DNA of 64,000 nucleotides from Polyangiaceae bacterium (GTDB lineage Bacteria > Myxococcota_A > Polyangia > Polyangiales > Polyangiaceae): the NCBI GenBank assembly GCA_013361525.1, contig JABFXY010000096.1, positions 30,434-94,433 of the forward strand, written 5' to 3'. Position numbers and translations under genes: made by a program. This document shows, in pieces, positions 36,372 to 45,575 of this stretch. A model generated the notes under the pieces. It was not told the origin of the DNA, did not search any database, and was given only the letters and a program-made list of their open reading frames with translations. Position 1 is the stretch's first letter. The number at the start of each line of letters is the position of its first letter.

Positions 36372-37205
36372 TTAGGATACGGCTGGAGCGCGAACGACCA
36401 TCACGGGCAACGTCGTTCGCCCAACGATTGCTTTGATCGTGGCTGCGTGTCCTCCTCCCCACTCGCCCCGCCAGCCGAGCACGATGAGGTCGGTCGCGTT
36501 TGTGTCGGCGAAGCGAAGCACCTCCATTCCGGGCGTGCCCGAGGCAAAGGACATGCGAACGCGGAGTGACGCCAGGTCGCAGATGCAACCGAGGCGCTCG
36601 ATGAACTCGCCGGTCCACGCAGGCCATTCGTGCTGAGGCTGGTCCATGTAGCGAGGCGGCGCGAAACCACCACGTTCGACGGGTCCCTGCGACTCCGGTG
36701 ATGCGACGTGCAGAATGTCGAGATCTGCCGACGATCGCCGCGCAAGATCGGCTGCCGGGCGGACGGCCGCGCTCGTCGCCGGGGTCCCGTCGTGCGGCAG
36801 CAGGATTCGGCGTGGTCCCCAGTTGTCGATGGCCGGCCGCGGCGCAAGAAAGAAGACCGGGCACGGGCTACTGCGAAGGACTTCGAGCGCCGTCACCCCA
36901 ACGGGCTCAGCCGCCCCGAGTCCCGGTGTTCGGGTACACATCACGATCGAGCCGGCGGCCAGCTCGTCCGCCGTGGCGACGATCGCGGGCCCGGCCTCGC
37001 CCGCTCTCGTGTCGAGGACGGACCCCCTGAGCTCAATCGCCGTCATGCCAAGTCGCTCCACCACGTCCAGCGACGTCGCCGCTTCGTGCGCGACGTGAAT
37101 CACATGGATCGGCACTCCCTCGAGCTCCGCAAGCCTCCTCGCGATCGGCAGCGCGACCGCCGCATCTGCGGGCCCTTGCAGAGGAATCATGATCGGTCCG
37201 GTCAT
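36372..37205 (-). CDS. tandem-domain universal stress protein
   Basis: A 277-residue protein with two Usp-type domains. The first starts IMIPLQGPADAAVALPIARR and ends with SSPCPVFFLAP. The second starts RRILLPHDGTPATSAAVRPA, contains DLIVLGWRGEWGGGHAATI, and ends TTLPVMVVRAP. The usual ATP-binding GxxGHG signature is altered, so nucleotide binding is uncertain. Its ATG at 37205 overlaps the stop of the sugar phosphorylase gene. It is the last gene of the minus-strand operon that starts at 44990. Confidence 0.85.
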   Translation of the reverse strand: MTGPIMIPLQGPADAAVALPIARRLAELEGVPIHVIHVAHEAATSLDVVERLGMTAIELRGSVLDTRAGEAGPAIVATADELAAGSIVMCTRTPGLGAAEPVGVTALEVLRSSPCPVFFLAPRPAIDNWGPRRILLPHDGTPATSAAVRPAADLARRSSADLDILHVASPESQGPVERGGFAPPRYMDQPQHEWPAWTGEFIERLGCICDLASLRVRMSFASGTPGMEVLRFADTNATDLIVLGWRGEWGGGHAATIKAIVGRTTLPVMVVRAPAVS

Positions 37206-40200
37206 CACATGGCCTCCTGCCGAACCGCGGACGGTTCTGGAAACAGCTCGGCGTGGACGGGCCCGCCTCTCCACAGCAGGTGGAACGCGAGTCGCCTCCA
37301 TGAGGGTGGCAGGTGCGGCCGAAAGCGGGGCCCTTCGTCCGAAATCGAGAGTCCAGCAAACCCGAAGACGATCGCCTGCCACATTCCCCCGAGCGCGCCG
37401 ACGTGGACTCCTCCCGCCGCATTGCCCATACGATTCGCGAGATCGATCTCCGCCGTCTGGCGGAAGTAGCGTTCTGCCACGGAGATCTTTCCGAATCGCG
37501 CTGCCAACGCAGCGTGAATCGGCGGGCTTAGCGAGCTGCCGTGGCTTGTACGCGGCTCGTAGTATCGGAAATTTGCTTCCCGCACGTCCGCCGAAAATCG
37601 GTCCCATAGAAGATGAATGAGCATGAGGACATCTGGCTGCTTGATGACCTGCGAACGTTGGGTCTTTGCGCGGCCGACTACGAGGTCCGTCGGAACGAGC
37701 GCGGCGCCCGCGTCGAGGGGGCCCGGGTCTTCGAGATCGAAATAGCCTTGAAACTGCTCGATGACGCCGCTCGCATCGAATCGCATGTGGAGTCCGGTCG
37801 CGACGCGGGCCCAAACGCGCGGTTCGGCCGGGTCGATACCGAGGCGAGCGGAGAGCGCGTGCCACCGGTCGGGCCAACGCTCCGAGACGAGATCTGCAAC
37901 CTGGGCAGCGGTCTCGAGGTTCCACTGGGCCATTCCGTTCGTGTAAGCGTTATCATCCACGCTCTCGTGATATTCGTCCGGCCCAATAACATTGCGGATG
38001 TGGTACCGCCGGTCACCCTCGAGCACCGCGCGACTGGCCCAGAATCGCGCCGTTTCGATGATGATCTCGGCGCCCGCGTCGAGCAGGAACGTGTCGTCGT
38101 GCGAGACGTTCCAATAGTTCCAGACGGCATAGGCGACGTCGGCGCTGATGTGTTGTTCCTCCTCCGCTACGTGGATCCGAAGGACCTCACCCGTAGGGGC
38201 GAGCACGAAGGAAGGGGTTACGTCCTCGCCGGTGTCGGCTGACTCCCAAGCATAGAGCGCGCCGCGATGACCGAGCCGTTTCGCGCGCGCCCGAGCCGCA
38301 GTGAGCGTATGATACCGATACATCAATAGTGCGCGAGCTGCCTTCGGATAGGTGAACACAAAAAACGGCAGCATGAAGATCTCGGTATCCCAAAAGACAT
38401 GTCCCCTGTAGGCGGGACCGGTCAGGGCGCGAGCACCGATGGACACCGTCTCGTCGTCGGGGTTCACGGCGCTGACGAGGTGATACACAGCGAAGCGCGC
38501 GGCACGCTGCGCCTCGAGGTCTCCCTCTACGACGACGTCACAACGATTCCAATGAGCGCGCCAAGCTGCGCAGTGGGCCGCAACCAACTCCTCCGGTGGC
38601 GGTCGCACCGACGCACCGGTTGTGGATGTGTCCGCGGCGCTCGGCTCGCGCGACGTACGTACGCATGCGACGCGATCGATGCGGTAAGTGCGTCCCAAGT
38701 CGACGGACATGGTCCAGGCGTCCCTTCGGGTCGGCTCGACCTCGACATGCGACAATGCAGGTGTCCAGTCCCCCTCGGGGCGCTCGATACGCGCCGACAC
38801 CGAAAGCTCGACGCGCACGTTGAACAAAGACTTAATCGATGCGGAGCCATCTGGCGCGGCCGCCTCGAGCGTCGCGACTCCCCCGTAGTTCTCTGGGGAA
38901 AACGTGACAGATTGGATGAGAAGGCGGCGGTCCGATTGACTCGCCAAACGCATTCCCTCGATCACGGTGATGCGGCCCGAAAGGTCGCGGTGACGCCAGC
39001 GGCGCCAAAGTATTCCTTGGCGAAGGTCGAGCACGCGGCGGTGCTCGAGCGGCTGTCCCGACTCGAGCTGCAAGGCGCTGCCTTCGATGCGTCCGGAGAG
39101 ATAGGTCCAATCTGGCGCGCTCACGAGCGTCGGTGTCGAGCCGTCGGCATGCTCGAATACGCCCGCGATGAACGTTGCAGGGGCCGACAGCCCGCTACCT
39201 TCCGCGAGTGATCCGCGTGAACCGACGAAGCCATTCGAGACCGAGAACAGCGACTCGATCTCGTGCTCCCGCGTGAGGACGAACCCGTCTTCGATCAGCG
39301 TCCACGCGGGATCGGCCGTCGGTGCCACGGGCAGGTTTACCGGGTGAAACGCAGCTTGCGAACCGAGAAGAAGACAGAACCGTGGCGGCCCTCCAGGCAA
39401 ATGAAGCACACCCGCCGGTACGCCGTCCGGCTCTCGGCCCACCGACACGACAGTCGCTCCTTCGACCTCTTCGACGAGCATGCGCGAATCGCTGCCTTCG
39501 TATCCGCCGACGCGGCCGAACTCGTCACCTCCGATGAGAATATCGCGCGTCGGGATGCCGGCGGGACCAGCGACGTGCGCTACCATCCACCGTATCGAGT
39601 CGGACTTGTCCGTGAGGCCGATCTCGACGTGCTTCACATCGCTCGTGATGCGAACGTCTTGCAGGCCGTTCGCGATCGCCGCGCGTCGAGCGAGCTCCGC
39701 AACCCCGCGGATGCCGCCAGGGAACCCCGCCGATGCAAGTCGCGCCTCGACCGCGTCGAGCAACTCGCCGATTGCCGACTTGGGAGGATCGCGCCATTGA
39801 GGAAGAGGAATGAGATCGACCTTCCGGCGATTCATCCGATCGTAAACGATTGTCACTTCGAGCCCCGCCGTTTTCGCGAGGTCGTCGCGGACGGCTTCGG
39901 CCGTCGCGGTCAGGGCCCGCTCTTCGATCTCCGTCCCGATGCGGCGCTGGAGCAACACGGGCGCCGACAGCTCGTCGAACCCGAAAACCTCGGAGCCGCG
40001 GTTCGTCGCAAGATAGAGCCTCTGCTTGTGCCGCCCCACAATCTCATCCGCGATTTGCCTGTCCAGGTGGGTGCGGTTCGTGCCCGTGACGATGAATACG
40101 ACGACGCCGCATCGAAGCAGCCGCTCGATGGTACCTCGCACCACCGAGGCGTCGGTGGTCCGATCGGTGACGGCCGTGCCGTCCCAATCGAATGCGATGA

Positions 40201-40231
40201 GCCGGAATGGGCGGTCCAACGAAGACGACAT
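37205..40231 (-). CDS. HAD phosphatase fused to GH65 disaccharide phosphorylase
   Basis: A 1008-residue bifunctional enzyme. Residues 1-265 form a HAD phosphatase/mutase-like domain with nucleophile Asp15 in FDWDGT and GGDEFGRVGG. From about 320 to the end lies a glycoside hydrolase family 65 protein with YRGHVFWDTEIFMLPF, the catalytic-acid region IGPDEYHESVDDNAY, KQPDVLM and the phosphate-binding YEPRTSHGSSLS. GH65 enzymes phosphorolyse trehalose, maltose or kojibiose; the exact sugar is not readable. The HAD part may process the sugar phosphate. A HAD-GH65 fusion is also found in M. tuberculosis Rv2006 (OtsB1). Operon: 22 bp after the DUF1540 gene, overlapping the Usp gene. Confidence 0.92.
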   Translation of the reverse strand: MSSSLDRPFRLIAFDWDGTAVTDRTTDASVVRGTIERLLRCGVVVFIVTGTNRTHLDRQIADEIVGRHKQRLYLATNRGSEVFGFDELSAPVLLQRRIGTEIEERALTATAEAVRDDLAKTAGLEVTIVYDRMNRRKVDLIPLPQWRDPPKSAIGELLDAVEARLASAGFPGGIRGVAELARRAAIANGLQDVRITSDVKHVEIGLTDKSDSIRWMVAHVAGPAGIPTRDILIGGDEFGRVGGYEGSDSRMLVEEVEGATVVSVGREPDGVPAGVLHLPGGPPRFCLLLGSQAAFHPVNLPVAPTADPAWTLIEDGFVLTREHEIESLFSVSNGFVGSRGSLAEGSGLSAPATFIAGVFEHADGSTPTLVSAPDWTYLSGRIEGSALQLESGQPLEHRRVLDLRQGILWRRWRHRDLSGRITVIEGMRLASQSDRRLLIQSVTFSPENYGGVATLEAAAPDGSASIKSLFNVRVELSVSARIERPEGDWTPALSHVEVEPTRRDAWTMSVDLGRTYRIDRVACVRTSREPSAADTSTTGASVRPPPEELVAAHCAAWRAHWNRCDVVVEGDLEAQRAARFAVYHLVSAVNPDDETVSIGARALTGPAYRGHVFWDTEIFMLPFFVFTYPKAARALLMYRYHTLTAARARAKRLGHRGALYAWESADTGEDVTPSFVLAPTGEVLRIHVAEEEQHISADVAYAVWNYWNVSHDDTFLLDAGAEIIIETARFWASRAVLEGDRRYHIRNVIGPDEYHESVDDNAYTNGMAQWNLETAAQVADLVSERWPDRWHALSARLGIDPAEPRVWARVATGLHMRFDASGVIEQFQGYFDLEDPGPLDAGAALVPTDLVVGRAKTQRSQVIKQPDVLMLIHLLWDRFSADVREANFRYYEPRTSHGSSLSPPIHAALAARFGKISVAERYFRQTAEIDLANRMGNAAGGVHVGALGGMWQAIVFGFAGLSISDEGPRFRPHLPPSWRRLAFHLLWRGGPVHAELFPEPSAVRQEAM

Positions 40232-40253
40232 ATTCCCCGAGCAGGTCGCGGTC

Positions 40254-40547
40254 CTAGGCCCTCGCGAACGTCAGGCAGTCCGCGTGCACTCCGTGATAGC
40301 CGACACGAATCGCGTGCGCGTGGCACTCGAGGCGTCGATTGTGGCGACAGTCCGTCACCTTGCACGCCCCTACGGCGGCAACAGGGGCGTTCGAGTCACA
40401 ATGGGTGGAGGACTGCACGTATGTGTCGCACCGCGGGTGCGCGGCGTTGCCCACTGTGATGGCCCCGGCGTGACACGTGGCATCGGCGTTGTACGAACAT
40501 TCGCGTACCAGACATGCCGATATGACCGGTAATCTCACCATCTTCAT
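40254..40547 (-). CDS. double DUF1540 small Cys-rich protein
   Basis: A 97-residue protein with two DUF1540-type units. The first runs PVISACLVRECSYNADATCH to GAITVGNAAHPRCDTY; the second runs GACKVTDCRHNRRLECHAHA to IRVGYHGVHADCLTF. Each has four Cys expected to bind one metal or form disulfides. Biochemical role unknown. It is a paralogue of the protein at 49962 (same length and architecture). A strong ribosome-binding site (GAGGAGG) supports the ATG at 40547, and a sigma-54-like promoter lies just upstream inside the operon. Confidence 0.85.
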   Translation of the reverse strand: MKMVRLPVISACLVRECSYNADATCHAGAITVGNAAHPRCDTYVQSSTHCDSNAPVAAVGACKVTDCRHNRRLECHAHAIRVGYHGVHADCLTFARA

Positions 40548-40572
40548 GGATATCCTCCTCCCACTTGAACGC

Positions 40573-40588
40573 AGCAAAGAGCGCACCC
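40573..40588 (-). promoter_or_regulatory. possible sigma-54 promoter of the DUF1540 gene
   Basis: The minus strand reads GGGTGCGCTCTTTGCT: exact GG-N10-GC spacing and a TTTGCT -12 region, but a weaker -24 (GGTGC for GGCAC). Start of transcription near 40562 leaves the ribosome-binding site in the leader. Its paralogue at 49962 also has a sigma-54-like promoter. Confidence 0.4.
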
Positions 40589-42964
40589 TTATCTGCCTTC
40601 CGCCGTCGTGAGGTTACGCTCGTGCGCGGACCATGGCCTGGTGCGTCCCTCCGAGATCGTGGCCCCGTCGAACAGACTGTAGAGCTCATCCTCCTGCGCG
40701 AAGTGCAGGGTGAGAATCGCATGAAGTCCGTAGAGAATTCGTCTCAGATCACGGATGTCCTCCGGTCTCGGCCCTTCGGACGGCAGCTGTGCGACGAGCC
40801 GATCGTAGAGTCGAGCCAGCCGACGTATTTCGTGATGCGTCTGAATGAGTGGCCCCGTCGGGTCTTCATCGGCTAGCAGCTCCGCCACGGCCGGGTAGGC
40901 GATTCGCTGCTCTTCGATCTCGTGGGGCAGTAGCTCGCAATCGAGCATTTCGCGTATGCCGATGAGCTCCGAGAGGGCAGCGGACGGCGGGAGCGTCTGG
41001 AGGCGCGATGCGAGCCCACCGATTTCTCCGATCCGTGGACGCAGTCGCTGGTGCGAGGCTGCGAGGTGGCCTGCGAGGCGACGCGTCCCGGGCGTGCCAC
41101 GCGGTATCGGATCCGGGCCGCCGAGTGTACGAAGCGCATTGAGGATCGCGAGCACATCGATTCCTTCCTGCAAGATCGCTCCAGCGGCGGGCGCGAGGAA
41201 GCCTGCGGCGGCGGCGGCCATCGCCGCGACCGACAGTCCCATCCCCACGAAGATGCTTTGAACCGCGATGCGACGTGTTCGGCGAGCAATCCGCAACGCG
41301 GCCAGGAGCGACCCGAGACGATCCGAGGTGAGAACGACGTCCGCCGCTTCCGATGCAGCGGTCGCGCCGCGAGCTCCGATGGCGACGCCGACGTCTGCGA
41401 GCGCCAGCGCCGGAGCGTCGTTGATGCCGTCCCCCAGCATCAAGGTGACCCCTTCCTTCCGGACGGTACGAACGACCTCGACCTTCTCCTCTGGCGTCCG
41501 CTCTGCGAAGACGCGGTCGATACCCAGCGCGTCACCCACGAGTTCCGCTACGTCCGGGTGGTCGCCCGTTACCATATGGATGCGTCGAATTCCGGCCCTC
41601 CGGAGATCCCGCAGGGCGCGTGGAGCCTCGGCCCGGATTTCGTCTTCAAGGAGAAGCGCTGCGACCGGCGCCCCATCGACCGCGACGAACACAGGCGCAG
41701 TACCTTCTACCGCGCTTCGCAACAGCACCGATCGAAGCTCGGGCGTTTTGTGCACATTGGGTGCGATGGCTTCGAACCGCCCAATTCCAACCAACGAGTC
41801 CGAGACACGTCCGACAATCGCCTCTCCGGGCTGTTCGGAGACGTTGGTCGGAAACTCGAGCCTCAGCCCACGACTTCTCGCCTCTCCAAGAATCGGCGGA
41901 GCATACGGGTGAGCCGAGACTTGTTCGAGCGAGGCCGCGAGGCGGATGATCTCGTCGGCCGAGAGCGAACCCAGCAACTCGACACCAGCGATTCGAGGTC
42001 GGGCAGTCGTCACGGTCCCGGTCTTGTCGACGAGCACGACCGTCGCTCTCGCCAGCGTCTCCAGGGCCGCGCCGCCCTTGACGATCACCCCGTAGCGGGC
42101 TGCCCGAGACACGCCTCCGATGATGGCGGCAGGTGCAGCCAAGAGCAGCGGGCATGGGGTTGCTACGACCAATACGGCGAGCGCGCGCACCGGATTGGCC
42201 GAGACCAGCCAGGCCAGGCACGCTACGACCAAGGTCAACCCGACGAACCAGAGGGCGTAACGATCGGCAAGGCGGGTGAGAGCAGCCTTTGACGTCTCCG
42301 CAGCTCGCACGAGACGGATGATGCCGGCATAGGTGCTGTCGGCCGCGGAGCTCGTGGCGCGCAGCTCCAACGGCTGTCCCGCGTTCGCGCCGCCGCTCCG
42401 AATGCGCATTCCGAAGGAAACTTCCACGGGCTTGGCTTCCCCCGTCAGCGCCGCTTCGTCGAGCACTGCGTTCGGCGAGACCAGCACGCCGTCGACGGGG
42501 ATGACCTCACCCGGTCTGATGACCAGTCGTTGGCCGGACTCGATTGTGTGGATGTCGACGTCCGTGACGAGCTCGCCTTCGCGCAGGTGAGCAATCTTTG
42601 GAGCCCGGCCGAGGAGTGCCGTGAGCTCACGACGCGCACGGCCCGCCGCGAAGCGCTCGAGGGCCGCGCCGCTGCACAACATCACTGCGATGACCGCCCC
42701 GGCGAAGTAATTCGACAGGGCTATCGCACCGCCCATCGCGAGCACGGCAATGACGTCGACGCCCGTTTCGCGCCGCGCCAACCGGCCAATGCAGGAAACG
42801 AGCGTGGGTACGAGCACCAGCGTTGTCGCGCTCGCCCAAATCGCACTCGCGAGCGCCTGCTCGCCGAGCCACCAGGAGATGCCTCCGCAAGCGAGGCCGA
42901 GAAGCGACGCGACAAACAGCGTCGCGCTGTGATTGGCAACTTCGGTCCGAAACGTCGACGGCAT
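40589..42964 (-). CDS. P1B-type heavy-metal ATPase with C-terminal hemerythrin domain (P1B-5-like)
   Basis: A 791-residue metal pump. Membrane segments flank GEVIPVDGVLV and the TGEAKPV actuator motif. The transport motif is TPCPL; phosphorylation is at DKTGT, the SAHPYAPP region replaces the usual HP loop, and GDGINDAPALALADVG closes the P-domain. The N-terminal metal-binding domain is absent. From about 640 to 775 lies a hemerythrin-like helical domain with His/Glu ligands in LLPHEIEEQRIAYPAV, QTHHEIRRLARLYDRL and LHAILTLHFAQEDELY. TPCPL plus hemerythrin defines the P1B-5 group linked to Fe/Ni transport (Nia of Sinorhizobium meliloti). It follows the PRTase gene and precedes DUF1540. Confidence 0.9.
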   Translation of the reverse strand: MPSTFRTEVANHSATLFVASLLGLACGGISWWLGEQALASAIWASATTLVLVPTLVSCIGRLARRETGVDVIAVLAMGGAIALSNYFAGAVIAVMLCSGAALERFAAGRARRELTALLGRAPKIAHLREGELVTDVDIHTIESGQRLVIRPGEVIPVDGVLVSPNAVLDEAALTGEAKPVEVSFGMRIRSGGANAGQPLELRATSSAADSTYAGIIRLVRAAETSKAALTRLADRYALWFVGLTLVVACLAWLVSANPVRALAVLVVATPCPLLLAAPAAIIGGVSRAARYGVIVKGGAALETLARATVVLVDKTGTVTTARPRIAGVELLGSLSADEIIRLAASLEQVSAHPYAPPILGEARSRGLRLEFPTNVSEQPGEAIVGRVSDSLVGIGRFEAIAPNVHKTPELRSVLLRSAVEGTAPVFVAVDGAPVAALLLEDEIRAEAPRALRDLRRAGIRRIHMVTGDHPDVAELVGDALGIDRVFAERTPEEKVEVVRTVRKEGVTLMLGDGINDAPALALADVGVAIGARGATAASEAADVVLTSDRLGSLLAALRIARRTRRIAVQSIFVGMGLSVAAMAAAAAGFLAPAAGAILQEGIDVLAILNALRTLGGPDPIPRGTPGTRRLAGHLAASHQRLRPRIGEIGGLASRLQTLPPSAALSELIGIREMLDCELLPHEIEEQRIAYPAVAELLADEDPTGPLIQTHHEIRRLARLYDRLVAQLPSEGPRPEDIRDLRRILYGLHAILTLHFAQEDELYSLFDGATISEGRTRPWSAHERNLTTAEGR

Positions 42965-42990
42965 CTGGCTCTTTCGATCGCTGGGTCACC

Positions 42991-43686
42991 TCAATGCCGG
43001 AGAACTGCCCTCGACGGCGGGACGGAGGAGCCGACCGCACGGTAGCCACGCGCGCGCTCCAGGAGCTCGATCACCTGTTCGTCAGTCGCCGTGGAGTAGT
43101 TTCGGTACCAACAAGCGACGGCTATGAAGGGTTCCTCCGAGTGGAGACACACAATGTCGTCAGCGACCCGTGCGAGCTCCTTCGCCGCTGGCGAAGCTGC
43201 GACGGGGAGAGCCAGCACGACCCCCGCGGGCCGCCGTCTCCGCAAAGCGTCCAGCGCCGCTCGGGCCGATGCGCCCGTCACCATGCCGTCGTCGACCACG
43301 ATCAAGTTTCTTCGCCGCACGTTCAGCAGTGGTACGCGTTCGCGAATTCGTTGAACGCGGGCCTCGAGCTCCCGCCACGCGCGTGCGACCGCAGCGACGA
43401 CGTCTTCGTCGCTCATCTCCAGCTCGCCTCGAATCTTCTCGCCGACGTAGAATCCACCTCCTTCGGCGACGGCTCCGATGCCGATCTCCGGTGTAGAAGG
43501 GTCGATTACCCTTCGCACGAGGCACACGTCGAGCGGCGCATCGAGCTCCCGGGCGACCTCGTACGCGACCGGGACGCCTCCTCTCGACACCCCGATGATG
43601 ATTGGATCCATCCGCCGAAGAGGCCGGAGCTGGATGCCTAGGTTTCGACCGGCGTCCTTTCGATCACGAAAGATTTCCCGAACCAT
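42991..43686 (-). CDS. phosphoribosyltransferase-family protein
   Basis: A 231-residue protein starting MVREIFRDRKDAGRNLG. The type I PRTase core is clear: IIGVSRGGVPVAYEVAREL, and the PRPP-binding loop LIVVDDGMVTGASARAALD. The hood and substrate-binding parts do not identify a base, and the FRDRxDAG start is typical of stress-associated PRTases of unknown substrate (M. tuberculosis Rv0571c is an example). The ATG at 43686 is preferred; an ATG at 43755 would overlap the NAPRTase gene by 118 bp instead of 49. Confidence 0.85.
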   Translation of the reverse strand: MVREIFRDRKDAGRNLGIQLRPLRRMDPIIIGVSRGGVPVAYEVARELDAPLDVCLVRRVIDPSTPEIGIGAVAEGGGFYVGEKIRGELEMSDEDVVAAVARAWRELEARVQRIRERVPLLNVRRRNLIVVDDGMVTGASARAALDALRRRRPAGVVLALPVAASPAAKELARVADDIVCLHSEEPFIAVACWYRNYSTATDEQVIELLERARGYRAVGSSVPPSRAVLRH

Positions 43687-44990
43687 GGCTCGTATCTCCC
43701 CTGCCAACTCACCCGCGCGCGCGGACGTGGCGCCGCGCGGGCCATTGACTGCCATTCGCGATAGCCGACGTCGGCGACCGCTTGCCGCTCTGTCTCCATC
43801 AGCCGGCTGGAAAAACGAACGGGGTAGGTCCCGTCTCCGCGCAGGGATCGGTAGCGGCCAAAACGGGCGACCTCGCGCGCGTGGCCTGCGCGAAGCTCGT
43901 TCAACGGGATCTCGGGGCGGCGACGACGACCGTGTTCGACCACGTGCTCGAGCAGCGGATGACAAGCAGGGTCTGGTGCGGGCTCGTCGCGGCGGCATAG
44001 GATGTCCTCTGCGTATTGACCATCTCGGGCGCGTCGCCAAACCTGCTTTGCAAACGCAGTGGTTGCTTTTCCCCCGCTCATTTTGAGTCGCGGTTGTCCT
44101 GCGTACTCCACGATCTTGTATGCCATGTCCAAGACGGGGGCGTCGGACGCCATCACCAAGCGAGTCCCCACGCCAAAACCATCAATCGGCGCTCCCGCGC
44201 GGACGAGATGACCGTTCGCGCGAAGCTCTCGCATGACGACGATCGCATTCGAGACGCCGTGCATCGTATCATACGTATCGACGAGCAGCGTGGAGGGGCC
44301 GTCTGCTGTACGCAAGACCGCGCGAAATGCCGCCCGCTCCGTCTCGAACGCTTCGATGAACGAATGCGCTACCGTGCCACTGATGGGAATGCCGTACACA
44401 CATCCGGCGAGAACATTGCTGGTCGAGTCGAAGCCAGCCAGATACGCGGCACGGGCAGCGGTGACGCCCCCCTCGGGCTCCGGCGCTCGCCTCAGCCCGA
44501 ACTCGACGACGGCTCGTCCCTCCGCGGCGGCTACACACCTCGCCGCCTTCGATGCGACCGCGGTCGCATAGTGGATGGCATTCAGCACGATCGTCTCGAC
44601 CAGCTGAGCCTCGATGATCGGAGCGTGAACCTCGAGGATGGGCTCGTTCTCGAAGACGAGCTCGCCCTCCTTTCCCGCCCAAACATCGCCGGTAAAACGA
44701 ACTTCCGCGAACGCGCGAAGGTCCTCCGGGCGAAAGCGCCCCGTCGCCCCGAGGTAGTCGATTGAATCAAGATCGTAACGAAAGGACTCCAAGCGTCGAA
44801 TTGCCGCGTCGATGCCGCAGACGACGAGCATGCGGCGCCTTGGCGGCAGCTTCCGCACGAACAAGCTGAATACAGCGGTGTCGTGCATGCCGAGCTGCAA
44901 GTAGCTGGACGCCATCGTCAGCTCGTAGAGCTCTGTAAGGAGCCCGTCAGCCGCGGGCTCCGGCCATTGGCCACGTGATTCCGAGCCCAT
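43638..44990 (-). CDS. pncB: nicotinate phosphoribosyltransferase
   Basis: A 450-residue enzyme of NAD salvage, making nicotinate mononucleotide from nicotinate and PRPP with ATP. Seen: DGLLTELYELTMASSYLQLG at the N-terminus, VFSLFVRKLPPRRRMLVVCG, VEFGLRRAPEPEGG with the conserved arginines, GTVAHSFIEAF, LLVDTYDT and GFGVGTRLV. It is the first gene of a minus-strand operon with PRTase, P1B-5 ATPase, DUF1540, HAD-GH65 and Usp. The ATG at 44990 starts the conserved domain. The divergent CBS gene starts 108 bp away. Confidence 0.92.
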   Translation of the reverse strand: MGSESRGQWPEPAADGLLTELYELTMASSYLQLGMHDTAVFSLFVRKLPPRRRMLVVCGIDAAIRRLESFRYDLDSIDYLGATGRFRPEDLRAFAEVRFTGDVWAGKEGELVFENEPILEVHAPIIEAQLVETIVLNAIHYATAVASKAARCVAAAEGRAVVEFGLRRAPEPEGGVTAARAAYLAGFDSTSNVLAGCVYGIPISGTVAHSFIEAFETERAAFRAVLRTADGPSTLLVDTYDTMHGVSNAIVVMRELRANGHLVRAGAPIDGFGVGTRLVMASDAPVLDMAYKIVEYAGQPRLKMSGGKATTAFAKQVWRRARDGQYAEDILCRRDEPAPDPACHPLLEHVVEHGRRRRPEIPLNELRAGHAREVARFGRYRSLRGDGTYPVRFSSRLMETERQAVADVGYREWQSMARAAPRPRARVSWQGRYEPWFGKSFVIERTPVET

Positions 44991-45098
44991 GATGATCTTC
45001 CAGATGCGTGGACCGTGCCGGCTTCCTTGCGGCGCGTTTTCAATTGAGGCGAAGCGCCGACGGGGCGGTGGCCCAGAGCTTGCGACCGCGCGACGATC

Positions 45099-45518
45099 AT
45101 GAGCCAATCCATCCCTGACGTCCGGCAGTTCATGACCGCGGCGCCGCATACAATCGGTCGCGATCAACCTCTGTCTCGCGCTTCCGAGCTCTTTCGAAAG
45201 TACCATATCCGGCACCTTCCCGTGCTCGAGGGCGGACGGCTCGTCGGGCTATTGAGCGACCGGGACGTCGCGATGGTCGCGAATCTCAAGGACGTCGATC
45301 CGAATCAGGTCGAGGTCGGCGAGGCGATGTCCCAAGACGTCTTCACGATCGAACCGAAGACGCCGCTCGATCAGGTTGTGGCCGACATGGCGCGCCACAA
45401 GTACGGCTCGGCCTTGATCGCGCAGCACGGGAAGGTCCTCGGTGTCTTCACGACCGTGGACGCATTGCGCGCGCTCGAGGAGCTTCTTCGCCGTGAACGT
45501 GACGCCACCGGGCTGTAA
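45099..45518 (+). CDS. CBS-domain pair protein
   Basis: A 139-residue soluble protein made of two CBS motifs: VRQFMTAAPHTIGRDQPL to GRLVGLLSDRDVAMV, and VGEAMSQDVFTIEPKTPLDQ to GKVLGVFTTVDALRAL. CBS pairs bind adenine nucleotides and act as energy sensors or stress proteins (M. tuberculosis Hrp1 is comparable in size). It is divergent from the pncB-to-Usp operon and convergent with the flavodoxin gene. Confidence 0.9.
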   Translation: MSQSIPDVRQFMTAAPHTIGRDQPLSRASELFRKYHIRHLPVLEGGRLVGLLSDRDVAMVANLKDVDPNQVEVGEAMSQDVFTIEPKTPLDQVVADMARHKYGSALIAQHGKVLGVFTTVDALRALEELLRRERDATGL

Positions 45519-45575
45519 CGCGAGCGCGTGGGAGGGCCCATGCGAATGCAGCGCGACGCCCGTCGGTCCGAAACG

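Noticed and set aside
45006..45019. Sigma-54-like GGCACGGTCCACGC facing the pncB operon
   Set aside because: The -12 is ACGC instead of TTGC and the start would fall almost on the ATG at 44990.
45070..45083. Sigma-54-like TGGCCCAGAGCTTGCG before the CBS gene at 45099
   Set aside because: Good spacing, but transcription would start about 4 nt before the ATG, leaving no ribosome-binding site.
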